Shown here: one piece after another, positions 47,685 to 58,157 of the stretch
Layout of the letters: every line of letters begins with the position of its first letter
How positions within the stretch are numbered: position 1 is the first letter of the stretch
Source of the DNA: Miscanthus floridulus
Lineage: Eukaryota > Streptophyta > Magnoliopsida > Poales > Poaceae
Length of the DNA: 64,000 nt
Reading direction: 5' to 3'
NCBI RefSeq assembly: GCF_019320115.1
Contig: NC_089593.1
Location: 11,251,908-11,315,907 of the forward strand
Notes under the pieces: generated by a model
Database searches by the model: none
The model's input: only the letters and a program-made list of their open reading frames with translations
Told to the model about the DNA's origin: nothing
Translations under genes and position numbers: made by a program

Positions 47685-49192
47685 TGTCGGGTTCATAAAC
47701 CCGGGGTCCCTCGGGGACCGACTTCCGAGCCAAGGCTTGGCCCAAGAGTGTAAATAGCAAAAGGTCTGGACCAAAAGGAGCGGCGCCCGCTTGTCGACCC
47801 CTTCGGCCCACCACTCCGATCGGAGCACTCGCTTCGGCCTCCGGACGCCTCCGGACGCCCTCTCCGATCGGAAGGCCTGGCCCAAAGCGATACTTCCAAC
47901 TCTGACCCCGCGTCTCTCCCCTACCGGGGCTCGTAGGAACCCTGCTCACCGCTCTTCTCCAACCGGCACATTCAAAGCTGACTAGAGCCATCCGACCAGG
48001 GACACCCGCGCGGTAGGAACCAGGAGACGTGCGGAGAAAAGCAAGACAAGGCTCACAAGTCAAAACATATCCGCTCGGTAGGTAAGGAGCAGTAGGATGC
48101 CCCATGCGGGTCATGCCAACTCCATCACGAACGATGGACCCAGATTTCACTCGAACATATCTGATAAGAGCTCCCCGAACCCGTCACTCGAGCCATCGAG
48201 ATGGGAACGCTACTGCGTTTCTTGTCCGAACGACAGAAGACTGGTTCCGCCTCGCATGACCCCTGAGGGCTAGGCTCCGCCTCGTCCGACGGCCAAGGGC
48301 CTCCTCCGCCTCGCCCGACGAGTACACCCTACACCTTCATAAAGATGGGCACAGGGTATGACATGGCATTCGAGTCAAACGTAGCACCAAGGACCATACC
48401 CTACGCCGTGGCAGGAAAGTACCACCAGGGTACGATAGGATGAGCGCTTTAGACCATTTTGGCATGGCAGAGTCCGAATAGTGTTGTAGGCACCGCCTTC
48501 GGCCCTCGGACACAGAACCTGACATAGACATACGACAACCACTATGGTCCAGGAAGAGACTCGCACCCTCTACAGTGATGGACGCACTGTCACCGCGCCA
48601 TTTGCTCTCCATAGGGCCATAGGTCAACACCCTTGTCCGACACGCCGCCCGGAGGGGCGAGACGGGACGTGGCCACTTGCTGATCCGGTAAGGGCATGGC
48701 GTCGCCAGGACACGGGCACCCAGCGAACGTGCCAATCCCTGACACCATCTGGCCGTGTCAGCAAGGCTGGCTTAGCGAAAAAGGAGGGCCCAACACCTTC
48801 GAAGGGGCTTCTTGGCCTCTGATTTTTCTCCCATCTGTAACCCATGCTCCCCCCTTGATCTATAAAAGGGAGGACAGGGCCCCCCACTAAGGGGATCGAC
48901 TCTTGACGGATAAGTTCTACACACACGACACTTCACACACAGCTGAGCAGCGACCAAGCTCTCGGCGACCTTTTCGACCATTGCATCAGAGACTTGGGAC
49001 CCGTCCCTCTCTCGACCGTTTGTACCCTCTACTACGAACCTTTTTCGGTGCTAATAATACGAGCAGCAATAGACTGGACGTAGGAACATTCAGCCCGAAC
49101 CAGTATAAACCTTGTGTCCTTTAGCGCACCATCCAGGCCTAACGCGCATCAATTATAATTTTACTAGCCGGTGTTTGTTCGAAACACCAACA
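47685..49192 (+). mobile_element. Solo LTR of a Gypsy element
   Basis: 1508 bp beginning TGTCGGGTTCATAAACCCGG and ending GAAACACCAACA. A TATAAAAGGG box lies at 48861 in plus orientation. Flanking bases AGGCA and AGGTG agree at three of five positions, the two differences being transitions. No internal region follows. Confidence 0.65.
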
Positions 49193-49249
49193 AGGTGGTT
49201 ATCGAGTTCCTCAACACGCCTGACATAGAGGTCGCCGCCCACTAGAGTG

Positions 49250-49640
49250 TCGCGCCTGACATGTTGCAAGCATATGTTTTAAGTGTTTCAGATATTTCAG
49301 ATGTATATTGTAATTGCTTCATATGGATGTTACAAAAGTAGAGCGGGATGTTGCATATGTTGCAACGGCTATACTCGTATGTTGCTAATGTCTGTTCCAA
49401 ATGTTTCATCTATTTTTTCAGACGTAAGTTACAATTGTGTTTATTTGGATGTTGCATATGTTTCACACATATGTTGCAAGTGTTTCATCTGGATGTTGCA
49501 TATGCTTACAATGACTTTCAATTGTTTTTAGGTGTTTTGCAAGTGTTTCAGACGTATGTTGCAAATGTTTCATCTGTTTAGAACTTATGGTGTAGATGAT
49601 GCAAAGTAGATCGGGTGTTGCGCATGTTGCAATGCGCGTG
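49250..49640 (+). repeat. Degenerate tandem-like repeat of GATGTTGCATATG phrases
   Basis: The phrases TGTTGCAAGTGTTTCATC and GGATGTTGCATATGTT recur about eight times with variation. This repeat type is common in grasses as part of Mutator-like elements. Open frames through it are artefacts. Confidence 0.65.
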
Positions 49641-49815
49641 AGAAACGGAAGGGGTGTGAGCTGTCCCCGCACGTGGTCTGGTGCGCGGGCGATGTCCGGG
49701 TGGCACGGGCCCCGCATGGGCGTGTGAAATGTAAGCGCGGGTGTGGAGTGCACGCGCGTACGGAAACAAAGTGGAGACGTGAACGTCCGGACGCTAGCAA
49801 TACCGTGATGATCAG

Positions 49816-50553
49816 TGAATCCCACGTTACCTGTAAAACCCAAGCATTACACATGTCCGAGCGAGGCCTCCTACATCTCCGTCTGTCGTGGCATTGCATT
49901 ACCACCTCTGCACGTGGGATTATACTCATGAAGATGAAAGGATTTCAGTTTGATCAAGACGGCAACGAATATGGGACGCCTGACAATGCCATGCAACACA
50001 CAGTTCGTACACGCTAAAAGAAAAAGGCACAGCTCGTTTTACTCCTCTGCAATTTCATCAATCATCAGTCGTTGCATTCTCCGTAAGGGCCCCCACCAAT
50101 ACCACTTACTACTGTTCCTTGATATAAACAAAATTATGAAAAAATAGAGGACTGAACTGATCCGCTCATCGTTTAACTAGATCATGCAGTTGAAGGTACA
50201 AGAAACATTGCTTCAGACATGTGCAGTTGAACCAGGGGTGTGTTTCTCAACAACACTATCAACATCAAGAAACACGCTAAAACAACAGTAACTTTGGCAT
50301 GAACAAGCACCTCTAGTTGCTGCATAGTAGTACAGTAGTATCTCGTTTATTGTCCACATCTTTCCTGTACACCTGGAAGTGACTCGATTTACTCATTTAC
50401 AATGAGCGTATCAGCACATAAACAGTGACCAACTCTTCTGTGTCAACAAAAAAGGGGGAAGGGGGGGGTTAAAAAAAGGGTGCCTGTTAAAAGCAGCACC
50501 AACCACATCTTCTGGACTAAACTCATAGATCCAAAAACTATATCTGGGTCAAA
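49816..50553 (-). other. Downstream flank / 3' untranslated region of VPS38
   Basis: No gene. The stretch next to 50553 should be the 3' UTR. A G-rich run occurs near 50461-50470. Confidence 0.5.
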
Positions 50554-53500
50554 CTAATCAACAGAAGTGTATTCTTGTGACTGGATGATCCTTGTCAGCT
50601 GCCTCAGGTTTGCTAAGACATGTCTTGGCCCGAGGCTTTCAGCGCCAATGTAATTCAGAAGCTGCTCGATATCCTGCAAAAAAAAAGGAATATGAAGTAC
50701 ATTCGTATGATATCTGATTGCCACACATTCCAGGTGGTTGCAGTAAACAAATGTTTCTTTTTTTTCTGGGAGGGGGGGGGGGGGGGGTTGGAATATAGAT
50801 CTTTATGCATTTATCAATTGCTCTATGTGACACTATTTTCTTTGTTGGATTCTTTGTTCCTCTCCACTTTATATGTTGTTCAGAAACATGGTAACATCTT
50901 TGTGAGCTGACACTTTTGGTACTTCCACATCATGCTATCAAATTCAGTTAACATTGATTTCTTATCCTACACTCATTCACCCACTCTAGATCCAAACCAC
51001 AGGTAGATCCTGCCCAAATTAGTATTTGAGACCACCTATTTGTTTACTTGAGAAGGGCAGGCCTGGTGCAGTGGTGAGAGCTGTCTCACTAAGTCACCAG
51101 GTCGCTGGTTCGAAGCAGCCTCTCTGTAGATTTTGCGGGGGGAGGCTTGCCTCGGTTTTTCCCTTCCCCAGACCCCACTCATGTGGGAGCCTCCGGCACT
51201 GGGTCTGCCCCCCCCCCCCCCCCCCCACCCCCCCCATCCCATTTGTTTACTTGAGGCTGAATCAAGCTTCAAGGGGATTTGCAAAACAGAAATAGGCAGA
51301 CCTTTCTTTCAGAAAACATCTTTCAAGGACCATTATGAATGTTATTAAATGCTCACTTCACATTAAAATATCAAATAAATATCCAAATAGCAAGAAGACC
51401 AACCTTGTTCAACAAGAATATCGCATATGCTGATCTTGTTGTCTCCTGGCTGTCAAGAAACAGAGGAAATTCCATTGTTCTCATGCTTGTGCTAGGAGGG
51501 ACAGAAGTTGCTACTGAGGTTATAGATGATGGCTGAACTGAAGGCGCAGGAACAAGAACATATGACCGTGAACCTCCAAAGCGCAAAGGATATCGAAGAG
51601 GAACATTGAGATACGATGCAATGAGGGAGACTGCCTATGATTCATAAGAAACACAGTTAGGTCTATCACCATAAAATAGAGTACAAACTGAAGAACACTG
51701 TTCATTTACAAGTGTAACCTAATCTGAATATATATTATTTCTAAAACAGAACAAAAAGTATAACAATTAATATTTCTCTAGCAAAGAAATTGGAAATACT
51801 AGATGAATGTTGAATGGTGAATTCAATTATCATTTGATAATAATCAAACTATATTATACATACATGAGCAGCATATCCCAGAACAGTATAAGATTTCTGA
51901 ACCTCTGTCTTGTCACTAAAGTAGCCAGTCTTTTTCATAGAAAGCTTTGATAACTGTAGACCCAATATGACCAAAGGTCTGTTTTGGGACCCATTTGGCA
52001 ACCCTGATTCAGCATTTCCTGAAAAAAAAATTATAGTAAGGTCACATTTTCGAGTCGCGGTCTCCTCGCATTGCACAGGCGAGGGTAAAGCTTGCCACTG
52101 ACACCCTTCCCTAGACCCCGCACAGAGCGGGAGCTCTCTACACTGGGTACGCCCTTTTTTAAGTTTTGACAAGAATTGCAGAAACAACATTTAAGGACAA
52201 AGAGTCTTAGGGCAGGTAAACTGGCAACAATATTTTAGAGGACTAGCTCTCTATCCATTAAGTCTGACAAAAATATAAAAGTTTCATGTTTCAAATAACT
52301 CTTTCAGTATCATAGAAAAATTTTACACTTGTTAGAATCAATTTCAGCAATTTGTATTATCACATGTACTATCTGGCAACTAGGAAATTGTAGCTTAGTC
52401 AATAATCAACTGTAATCATACACTGATACGACCATAATTATAACTATTATTTGCCTATCATCTGGCCATCCCCTATTTTTCGATTATTAAGGTCTGTTAT
52501 TGAACAACAATGTTTACAATAATTTTATTGTCAAAAAATATAGCCATAGAATTTTATAGCAATTCTGAATACGGAATGGAAACCCCATGGAAGTTGCAAT
52601 GCAGGAAATGACATACTTGTTTTGGTTATGTTGGAGGTAAATCCAGGCTTGTGATCTGGAGATTGTTCATCCAAAGGGCTCACAGGATATATCTGAGCAA
52701 CTTGCGCAATCATATATTGCTGTCTCATCCGTAACTTCTGTTCCAGATTTTTAAGGTGTCCACAACCATTTTCCCCTGACAGCAATTTATTAGCTTCCTA
52801 TAACCAGAAAAATGAAATACTCTGGTAAGATTAGACATTAGAGGAATAGAACAGCTCCATAGTATCCAGGTTGAATGTATAGGAAATTTCTCTGCCCTAG
52901 AATCAACATTTTGTGAACCCAAAAGCACCAAGCAACACATTTAAGAGTACATCTTACACAAGTTAGACAGACTATCAAGGAAGCTACTTTGCCCAACACC
53001 CTGCGTATTTTTGTAGCACTTTGGTTTTGTGCTGACAGTATCCTTAGAGCTCCAAAGGGAAACAAAACACAATAATTGAATACCTTCAGATTACCGTGGG
53101 CAGCGTCAAGAGCCTTGCTTGCCACTGACAACGTTCTGATCTTGACACAAAGCTGTTCCCTTTGATCCACAACATCCTCCGACAATTTCTTCGTGCGCAG
53201 CTTCAGATCCCCCAGACGATCAGTATGCTCTTGCAGTCTCTGCCTCATTTCAGCCAACTCATTGTCTTGCTCGAGACACTCCTGGCGAACCTGTCAACGA
53301 ACACCATTACGCCACAAATCTGCAAGACTCTGGTGTACACACAAAGGTAACATGAGCAAAATACATGGAGAATTACTCCATGGACGCTGTTCAATCTTCA
53401 GATTTGGGAGTGCAGGTTTTCCTCTTCAAAGGTTGGGAAAACGAATTCGATCTTTCCAATTGATGATCGACAAGAGAAGCGCCAAGATCCGTGGAGCATC

Positions 53501-53857
53501 GAATGACAGAGGGCACAACAGGGGATCCGAGCAATTTGCTGGGAATCGAGAGCAATGAGCGCGCCACTTGAATGGACAGACAATTACCTGTAGCGCGGAC
53601 TCGAGGCGCGCAGCGAGGTGCGCCTTGCGATCCCCGGCGGGCTGGAGCGCGGCGGAGAGGCTCCAGAGGCGCGCGAGCTCCTGCTGCAGGTCGTCCCAGT
53701 GGATGACCTTGGGCGCGTGGGCCCCCTCGACCTCGCTGGCCGGCACGAGCACCCAGCCGTCCCCCTCCTCCTCCGGCGGTTGCGGGTGCGGGAGCGTGGA
53801 AGGAGGAGGGTGAAGGGGAGGGTCAGGTGCGGCGGACGACGGCGCCGGGTCCTCCAT
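50554..53857 (-). CDS. VPS38: VPS38/UVRAG-like subunit of the class III PI3-kinase complex
   Basis: Six exons on the minus strand: 53588-53857, 53084-53290, 52617-52797, 51864-52018, 51404-51634 and 50554-50673. All introns are GT-AG and every join keeps frame, giving 387 residues. Order: a Pro-rich N-terminus (about 1-45); [19 protein letters not shown]; a coiled coil (about 90-160; [21 protein letters not shown]); and the UVRAG/ATG14-type C-terminal region with [25 protein letters not shown] and [12 protein letters not shown], ending [20 protein letters not shown]. In plants VPS38 joins VPS34, VPS15 and ATG6 to make PI3P for endosomal sorting and autophagy; that role is family knowledge. 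No lesion is visible. Intron 5 holds a recent SINE, intron 3 an older one. A truncated copy of exon 1 lies at 55878-56130. Confidence 0.86.
50772..50787. repeat. Poly-G run in VPS38 intron 5
   Basis: Sixteen consecutive G bases. Length is prone to sequencing error. Confidence 0.8.
51053..51240 (+). mobile_element. tRNA-derived SINE in VPS38 intron 5
   Basis: A perfect 15-bp target duplication ATTTGTTTACTTGAG flanks the element (51038-51052 and 51241-51255). Pol III promoter boxes are visible: A box TGGTGCAGTGGTG (about 51064-51076) and B box GGTTCGAAGC (51107-51116). The 3' part reads TTGCCTCGGTTTTTCCC...CACTGGGTCTGCC and ends in a poly-C-rich tail. The element lies antisense to the host gene. 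Confidence 0.88.
52050..52160 (+). mobile_element. Older, truncated SINE of the same family in VPS38 intron 3
   Basis: Shares the 3' half of the intron 5 SINE in diverged form (AAGCTTGCCACTGACACCC, CTAGACCCCGCACAGAGCGG, CACTGGGTACGCCC) with a short T tail. The tRNA-like 5' half is mostly lost. Confidence 0.68.
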
Positions 53858-54400
53858 CGCCGCGGATCATGCCCGCGGGTGAGGGGTCGGGGGAAGGCGC
53901 GAGCTTCGCATGGGCGGGCGGAGGGGGCAAGGGGGCTCGTGGCCTTGTGGTAAGGTTTGGGGTCGCTCTGGGAAGCAGGAGCACGACTGCGCCGTCGGTT
54001 CCTTCTCCGGCGAGTGGCGGCGACTGCTTTCGGTTGGGTTTGGTTTGGCTTGGCTTGGCTTGGCCTGGCCTGGCCTGGCCTTGGGAATCGTGGGGTCCAT
54101 CTCGTGGTAAGCAGGCCTACCTATGGCCCGTTGTCCCACTTTGGGCCCGATACTTTGCCTAGCTTGGGTTGGGCCTAACTTTCCGTTTTGCGGCCATTTT
54201 GAGCAGGAACAGTAACAGTTGGGTTCGGCCCCAACTTTCTTTCTGTGAATCTGGTTGACCCACCAAAAACTTGCAGCTTTTTATTACTGTCCTGGCAGTA
54301 CAGAGCCCAGATAAATTCGATTCAGAGTCGCAGACTAACAAATCGGACTGGAAATCATATTTTAAATTTGGGTTCCGCGCCAAAATTCCCAGTTTCTTTG
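53858..54400 (-). promoter_or_regulatory. VPS38 promoter region
   Basis: GC-rich upstream region of the minus-strand VPS38 gene; no clear TATA box. The first 300 bases share sequence with 56131-56455 upstream of the truncated copy. Confidence 0.5.
54033..54084. repeat. TTGGC/TGGCC simple repeat in the VPS38 promoter
   Basis: GGTTTGGTTTGGCTTGGC repeats grading into TGGCCTGGCC units. A shorter GGTTTGGTTTGG version is in the duplicated promoter near 56300. Confidence 0.8.
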
Positions 54401-54980
54401 GCAACCGCATCTTCTACAATACTTTGAATTTGATGGGTTTCCAAAAGAGACCTAGATCACACAAATAAAATCAGGTGGGGAGTCTTTCGCCCCGTTGACA
54501 GAAGAAAAAAAAAAGTTTCAGCATTACTGTTATTTTTATAAACGAAACAGGCACGTATCTTGGAATGGCAATAAGTATTGTAGCCCACGTGGCCATGTCG
54601 CACATAAACATGCAGCGATGCACAAGGAAGCCAAAGATACAGCAAAACAAGCGCCATATTTATTTGCCTTATAAGCCGTATTTTTTCAGTCAACGAACAG
54701 TATTTTTCTCTCACAACAACGAACAGTATTTTTTTCTCACAATAAATTAGTCAACAATACTTTCAGCCATAGCTTATCAGCTAAGCGAACAGAGCAAAGA
54801 GCAGCAGCATATATTCATTCATCCCTGTTTATTTAGTTCCCAGTAGAAGTACATCAAAAGTAGCACACCACACCACAACACACCAAACTCAAGCAACCTC
54901 ACATCAAAATCAGCACAACACAACACAACACACAAGACGGGAGAGCAGCCGCCCTAATTTATTTCGATCTCTACTGCTAA
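54401..54980. other. Intergenic, MITE remnant
   Basis: About 54648-54793 holds CCTTATAAGCCG, GAACAGTATTTTTCTCTCACAA and AGCTTATCAGCTAAGCGAACAG. These resemble the MITE family seen complete at 62982-63113. No gene. Confidence 0.45.
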
Positions 54981-55430
54981 GGCCCCGTTTAGATCCAAAA
55001 ATTTTTGGATTTTGGCGACTGTAGCACTTTCGTTTGTATTTGGTAATTAGTGTCTAATTATGGACTAATTAGGTTCAAAAGTTTCGTCTCGCGATTTCTC
55101 ACCCAACTGTGCAATTAGTTTTTTTTCGTCTACATTGAGTACGCAAGATTCGACGTGACGGGTACTGCGCAAAAATTTTTTGCAACTAAGGCCCCGTTTC
55201 GTTCCCCCCAAAACCCAAAAATTTTTGCGCAGTACTCGTCACATCGAATCTTGCGGCACATGTATGGAGTACTAAATGTAGACGAAAAAAAACTAATTAC
55301 ACAGTTGGGTGAGAAATCACGAGATGAAACTTTTGAACCTAATTAGTCCATAATTAGACACTAATTACCAAATACAAGCGAAAATGCTACAGTACCTAAA
55401 ACCCAAAAATTTTTGGATCTAAACGAGGCC
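54981..55430. mobile_element. Head-to-head pair of Tourist-like MITEs forming a long foldback
   Basis: The outer ends read GGCCCCGTTTAGATCC and, inverted, GGCCTCGTTTAGATCC, with TAA on both outer sides (54978-54980 and 55431-55433). The right copy (55190-55430) is complete with its own TAA at 55187-55189. The left copy is inverted and truncated at the junction. Arms of about 205 bp match closely, including TGTCTAATTATGGACTAATT. A TAA duplication fits PIF/Harbinger (Tourist) MITEs. Confidence 0.8.
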
Positions 55431-55787
55431 TAAACAGGCCCTAATATAAGGGCAGCAGGGGTCCATATCTGTATCACACCACACCATTAAAGAAAGCTCA
55501 CCGTAGCCTCGATGACAAGCCAACGCAAAGAAGCAAGCAAAGCAAACGTAGGGCACTGGATGTCCACCATGCCAATGCTGTCTGTGCAGGCCGCAAAGAC
55601 ACAAGCAGAGGACCGAGCATGCATCCATCTGACGACAAACCAAATCAACCAAAACCATGGGTAGGATAGAGAGTTGAAGCAGACAAGCATAGCAGAGAGT
55701 AGGCCTCACTGTTTCCTGGCTGTAGGAAAGATACAAGAGACAGAGAGATCCGTTTTACTCGTCCGTTCATTTACACACAAACATCAA
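55431..55787. other. Spacer between MITE pair and VPS38 copy
   Basis: No gene or clear repeat seen. The open frames here are not recognisable. Confidence 0.45.
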
Positions 55788-56455
55788 GATCCATGGAGAA
55801 TCGAATGACAGAGGGCACAACAGGGGGTCCGAGCAAGGAGCGCGCCACCTGAATCGACAGGGTCCACTAACAATTACCTGTAGAGCGGAGTCGAGGTGCG
55901 CCTTGCGGTCCCCGGCGGGCTGGAGCGCGGCGGAGAGGCTCCACAGGCGCGCGAGCTCCTGCTGCAGGTCGTCCCGTCCCAGTGGATGAACTTGGGCGCG
56001 TGGACCCCCTCGACCTCGCTGGCCGGCACGAGCACCCAATCATCCCCCTCCTCCTCCGTGGTGGTTGCGGGGGCGGGAAAGGGGAAAGGGGAGGGTCAGG
56101 TGCGGCTGACGACGTGGCCGGGTCCTCCATCGCCGCGGATCATGCCCAGGGGTGAGGGGTCGGGGGAAGGCGCGAACGTGGCATGGGCGGGGGGCAGGGG
56201 CTCGTAGCCTTGTCGTAGGGTTTGGGGGCGCTCCGGTGGGGTTGGGGAGCAGGAGCGCCATCGCTTCCTTCTCCGGCGAGCGGCGGCGACTGCTTCCGGT
56301 TTGGTTTGGTTTGGCTCGGCCCAGGGGAATCCACGTCGTTGTTGGGCTGGTGGGGCGTGGGGTCCATGTCCACCTCGTTCCCGTAGGAAGCGGGCTTAGG
56401 GCCCATTGCTTTATTTGGGCCGGAGAATTTGCTTAACTTGGGCTGGGCACAACTC
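55788..56455 (-). repeat. Duplicated VPS38 5' segment (intron 1 start, exon 1, promoter)
   Basis: Matches about 53475-54180 in the same orientation: ATCGAATGACAGAGGGCACA, the donor ACAG/gtaattg, exon 1 and the upstream GC-rich region down to a TTTGGGCC phrase. It lies about 2.3 kb from the parent copy. Confidence 0.82.
55878..56130 (-). pseudogene. Truncated copy of VPS38 exon 1
   Basis: Keeps the start [15 protein letters not shown] and the 3' splice donor. It has a frameshift near residue 25, a 5-bp tandem insertion (CGTCC near 55975) that shifts frame within HWDDLQQ, and a 12-bp deletion in the [11 protein letters not shown] part. Exons 2-6 are absent downstream in this window, so it cannot make VPS38. 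Confidence 0.8.
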
Positions 56456-57504
56456 AGGCACACAGGCATAGGAGGCCTGGCCTTTTCTCATGGTTTTAAG
56501 GCTTGTTTATTGCTCTGACAAAGTTGATTTTCACGGGTTAAGACAAGTTGTTTGGGTTGACATCAAAAAAAAAAGTTGTTTGGTACAGTCTCTTCAGAGA
56601 CATCTGACAAGTTTTGGTACAACACCGCTCCTAATTTGTTAGGAATTAGGAGCAGATCCGAAGAAGTCATACTAAATAGATAAATTATAACTGGATTCTG
56701 AAGAGAGCTGGTGAGGAATCAATTCTCTATTTATACTACTAGTTGGGAGCTAAAAAAAACCCGCTCTATGCAGCGTTCAATTATCACTAGAATCACTTTT
56801 CTTCTATTCCCCACCAGAATCATTCTATCAAAAAATCAAGAAACAAAGCTCAAAAATCAAAAAGAGAAGTTTTACCAAATTGGCCGGCTGGACCTTAGGC
56901 TGCTTCCACCTCGCTCCTACTACAGGAAAGTGGTTTGCTTTCGTTTTCTCAGGCCATTGAGAGGTTTCGATCAGTCGCGTTGTCACTACTTGCCTCGTTA
57001 TAGATTCAACAACCAGTTTAAAAAGTTGATCTATTTTTTGAAAATCTCCAAATCTATGCTTATTTTCAACTAAGCATCCCATCGCTTGCTATATGCCACC
57101 ACAAACTTTTTCTTTTGGACCTTACCATTGACGTTGTTGAGATTAGAATTTCATTTTTTTTAATATCACCACGAAAATGAACTCCAACCTCTATCGTATC
57201 TTTTCAAATGGATTTAGTCAACATCAGGGCTTCTAGGATAGGCCAACGAAACTGAATAAAAGGTTTGTTTCAAAAATCTGAATAAAAGGCGAGCTCTCAC
57301 GTAGATAGCATCTGTCTTGAGTTTTTCAATATTTTATGGAGAGAGGAGGCTATCCTGAGCCCCATCCCAGCACCGCTCGGTGCATTTGGCAATGTTTGGA
57401 TATCTGCCTAACATTCTTTTCCTACTTCGTCTCTTTCAACTCCACCCTCAGTCCCGTATGGCTTCATCTTCTCGACCCTCACTTCCCTTGCGATGCAGGA
57501 CGAC
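56456..57504. other. Intergenic, no gene
   Basis: AT-rich with a poly-A patch near 56564. Open frames at 56711-57073 and 57336-57638 show no recognisable protein; the latter runs into a foldback. Confidence 0.45.
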
Positions 57505-57995
57505 GCAATACACCCATGGTACAGAGGTCCATGTGTCATACACTCAGAACTCCCATGCATCTATGCAACCAAACGAGATCTCATATCGTATTGGACCAAC
57601 AACAAAGACAACCAAGCAAGACTGGGTGCATGGTTTAAACATATATCTCACCATCCTGGACCAGCTCTCCATTCTGTCTCTCCATCGCCATAGCAACCAA
57701 TCGCCCCTCAAAGAAACGCTTTTGTCTCCACGGCTATACCAAATAAGATCAATAGCTCCATGCTCCACTACTCAATATAGCTTCTCAATGGGTGTGATTG
57801 GTTGCAGAGCAAGCCTCGAGCCAGGATGGCTAGGCTGTGCAGGACCAAAGAAGCCGGGTTGAGCTCGTGCAAATGGTCGTGTTTGGTTGTCTTTGTTGTT
57901 GGTTAAGTACGGGATGAGATCATGTTTGGTTGCATGCATGTATCAAAGTTTTGGGTGTCTGACACATGGGTCCCTGCACCATGCGTGAATCAAGC
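57505..57995. repeat. Imperfect foldback of about 500 bp
   Basis: ACCAACAACAAAGACAACCAA at 57596-57616 is matched by its inverse at 57883-57903. ATGCAACCAAACGAGATCTC and ACCCATGG...CCATGTGTC pair likewise. The centre is near 57750. Probably a large MITE; its outer boundaries are unclear. Confidence 0.7.
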
Positions 57996-58157
57996 CGTTC
58001 TGCACGGAGAGGGGAGTGAAAATTGAGAAGACGGAGACGTGCGAGATGGAGGAGGACAGATGAGCGAAAGGATGCAGGTGAAAGATATGAGCAGGGGAAC
58101 CAAACACGACCGCAATGTACCGAGTGATACCGGATAGCCCTTCGGATGGTGTGAGCA

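Larger units (their letters stand above)
47290..49815. mobile_element. Mutator-like element (Pack-MULE candidate)
   Basis: The left end has TTACGGTAATGCTGTGG then TGCGGACGTCCG. The right end, reverse-complemented, has TCACGGTATTGCTAGCG then TCCGGACGTTC. Inside the left end is a GC-rich, exon-like stretch (47330-47680). Inside the right end is a degenerate TGTTGCATATG-type repeat field. A solo Gypsy LTR splits it. Target duplications were not resolved. Confidence 0.5.

Noticed and set aside
47541..47885. Minus-strand 114-residue gene crossing the LTR boundary
   Set aside because: It spans an insertion junction, so it cannot be an old gene, and has no recognised domain.
47665..48150. 161-residue minus-strand protein
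   Set aside because: Lies inside the solo Gypsy LTR; GC-rich LTR sequence gives chance frames.
51053..51120. tRNA gene
   Set aside because: A and B boxes are present, but there is no full cloverleaf, and the flanking 15-bp duplication and 3' body show a SINE.
53618..54162. Plus-strand frames opposite VPS38 exon 1 and promoter
   Set aside because: Shadows of the GC-rich exon and of the TTGGC repeat; no domain.
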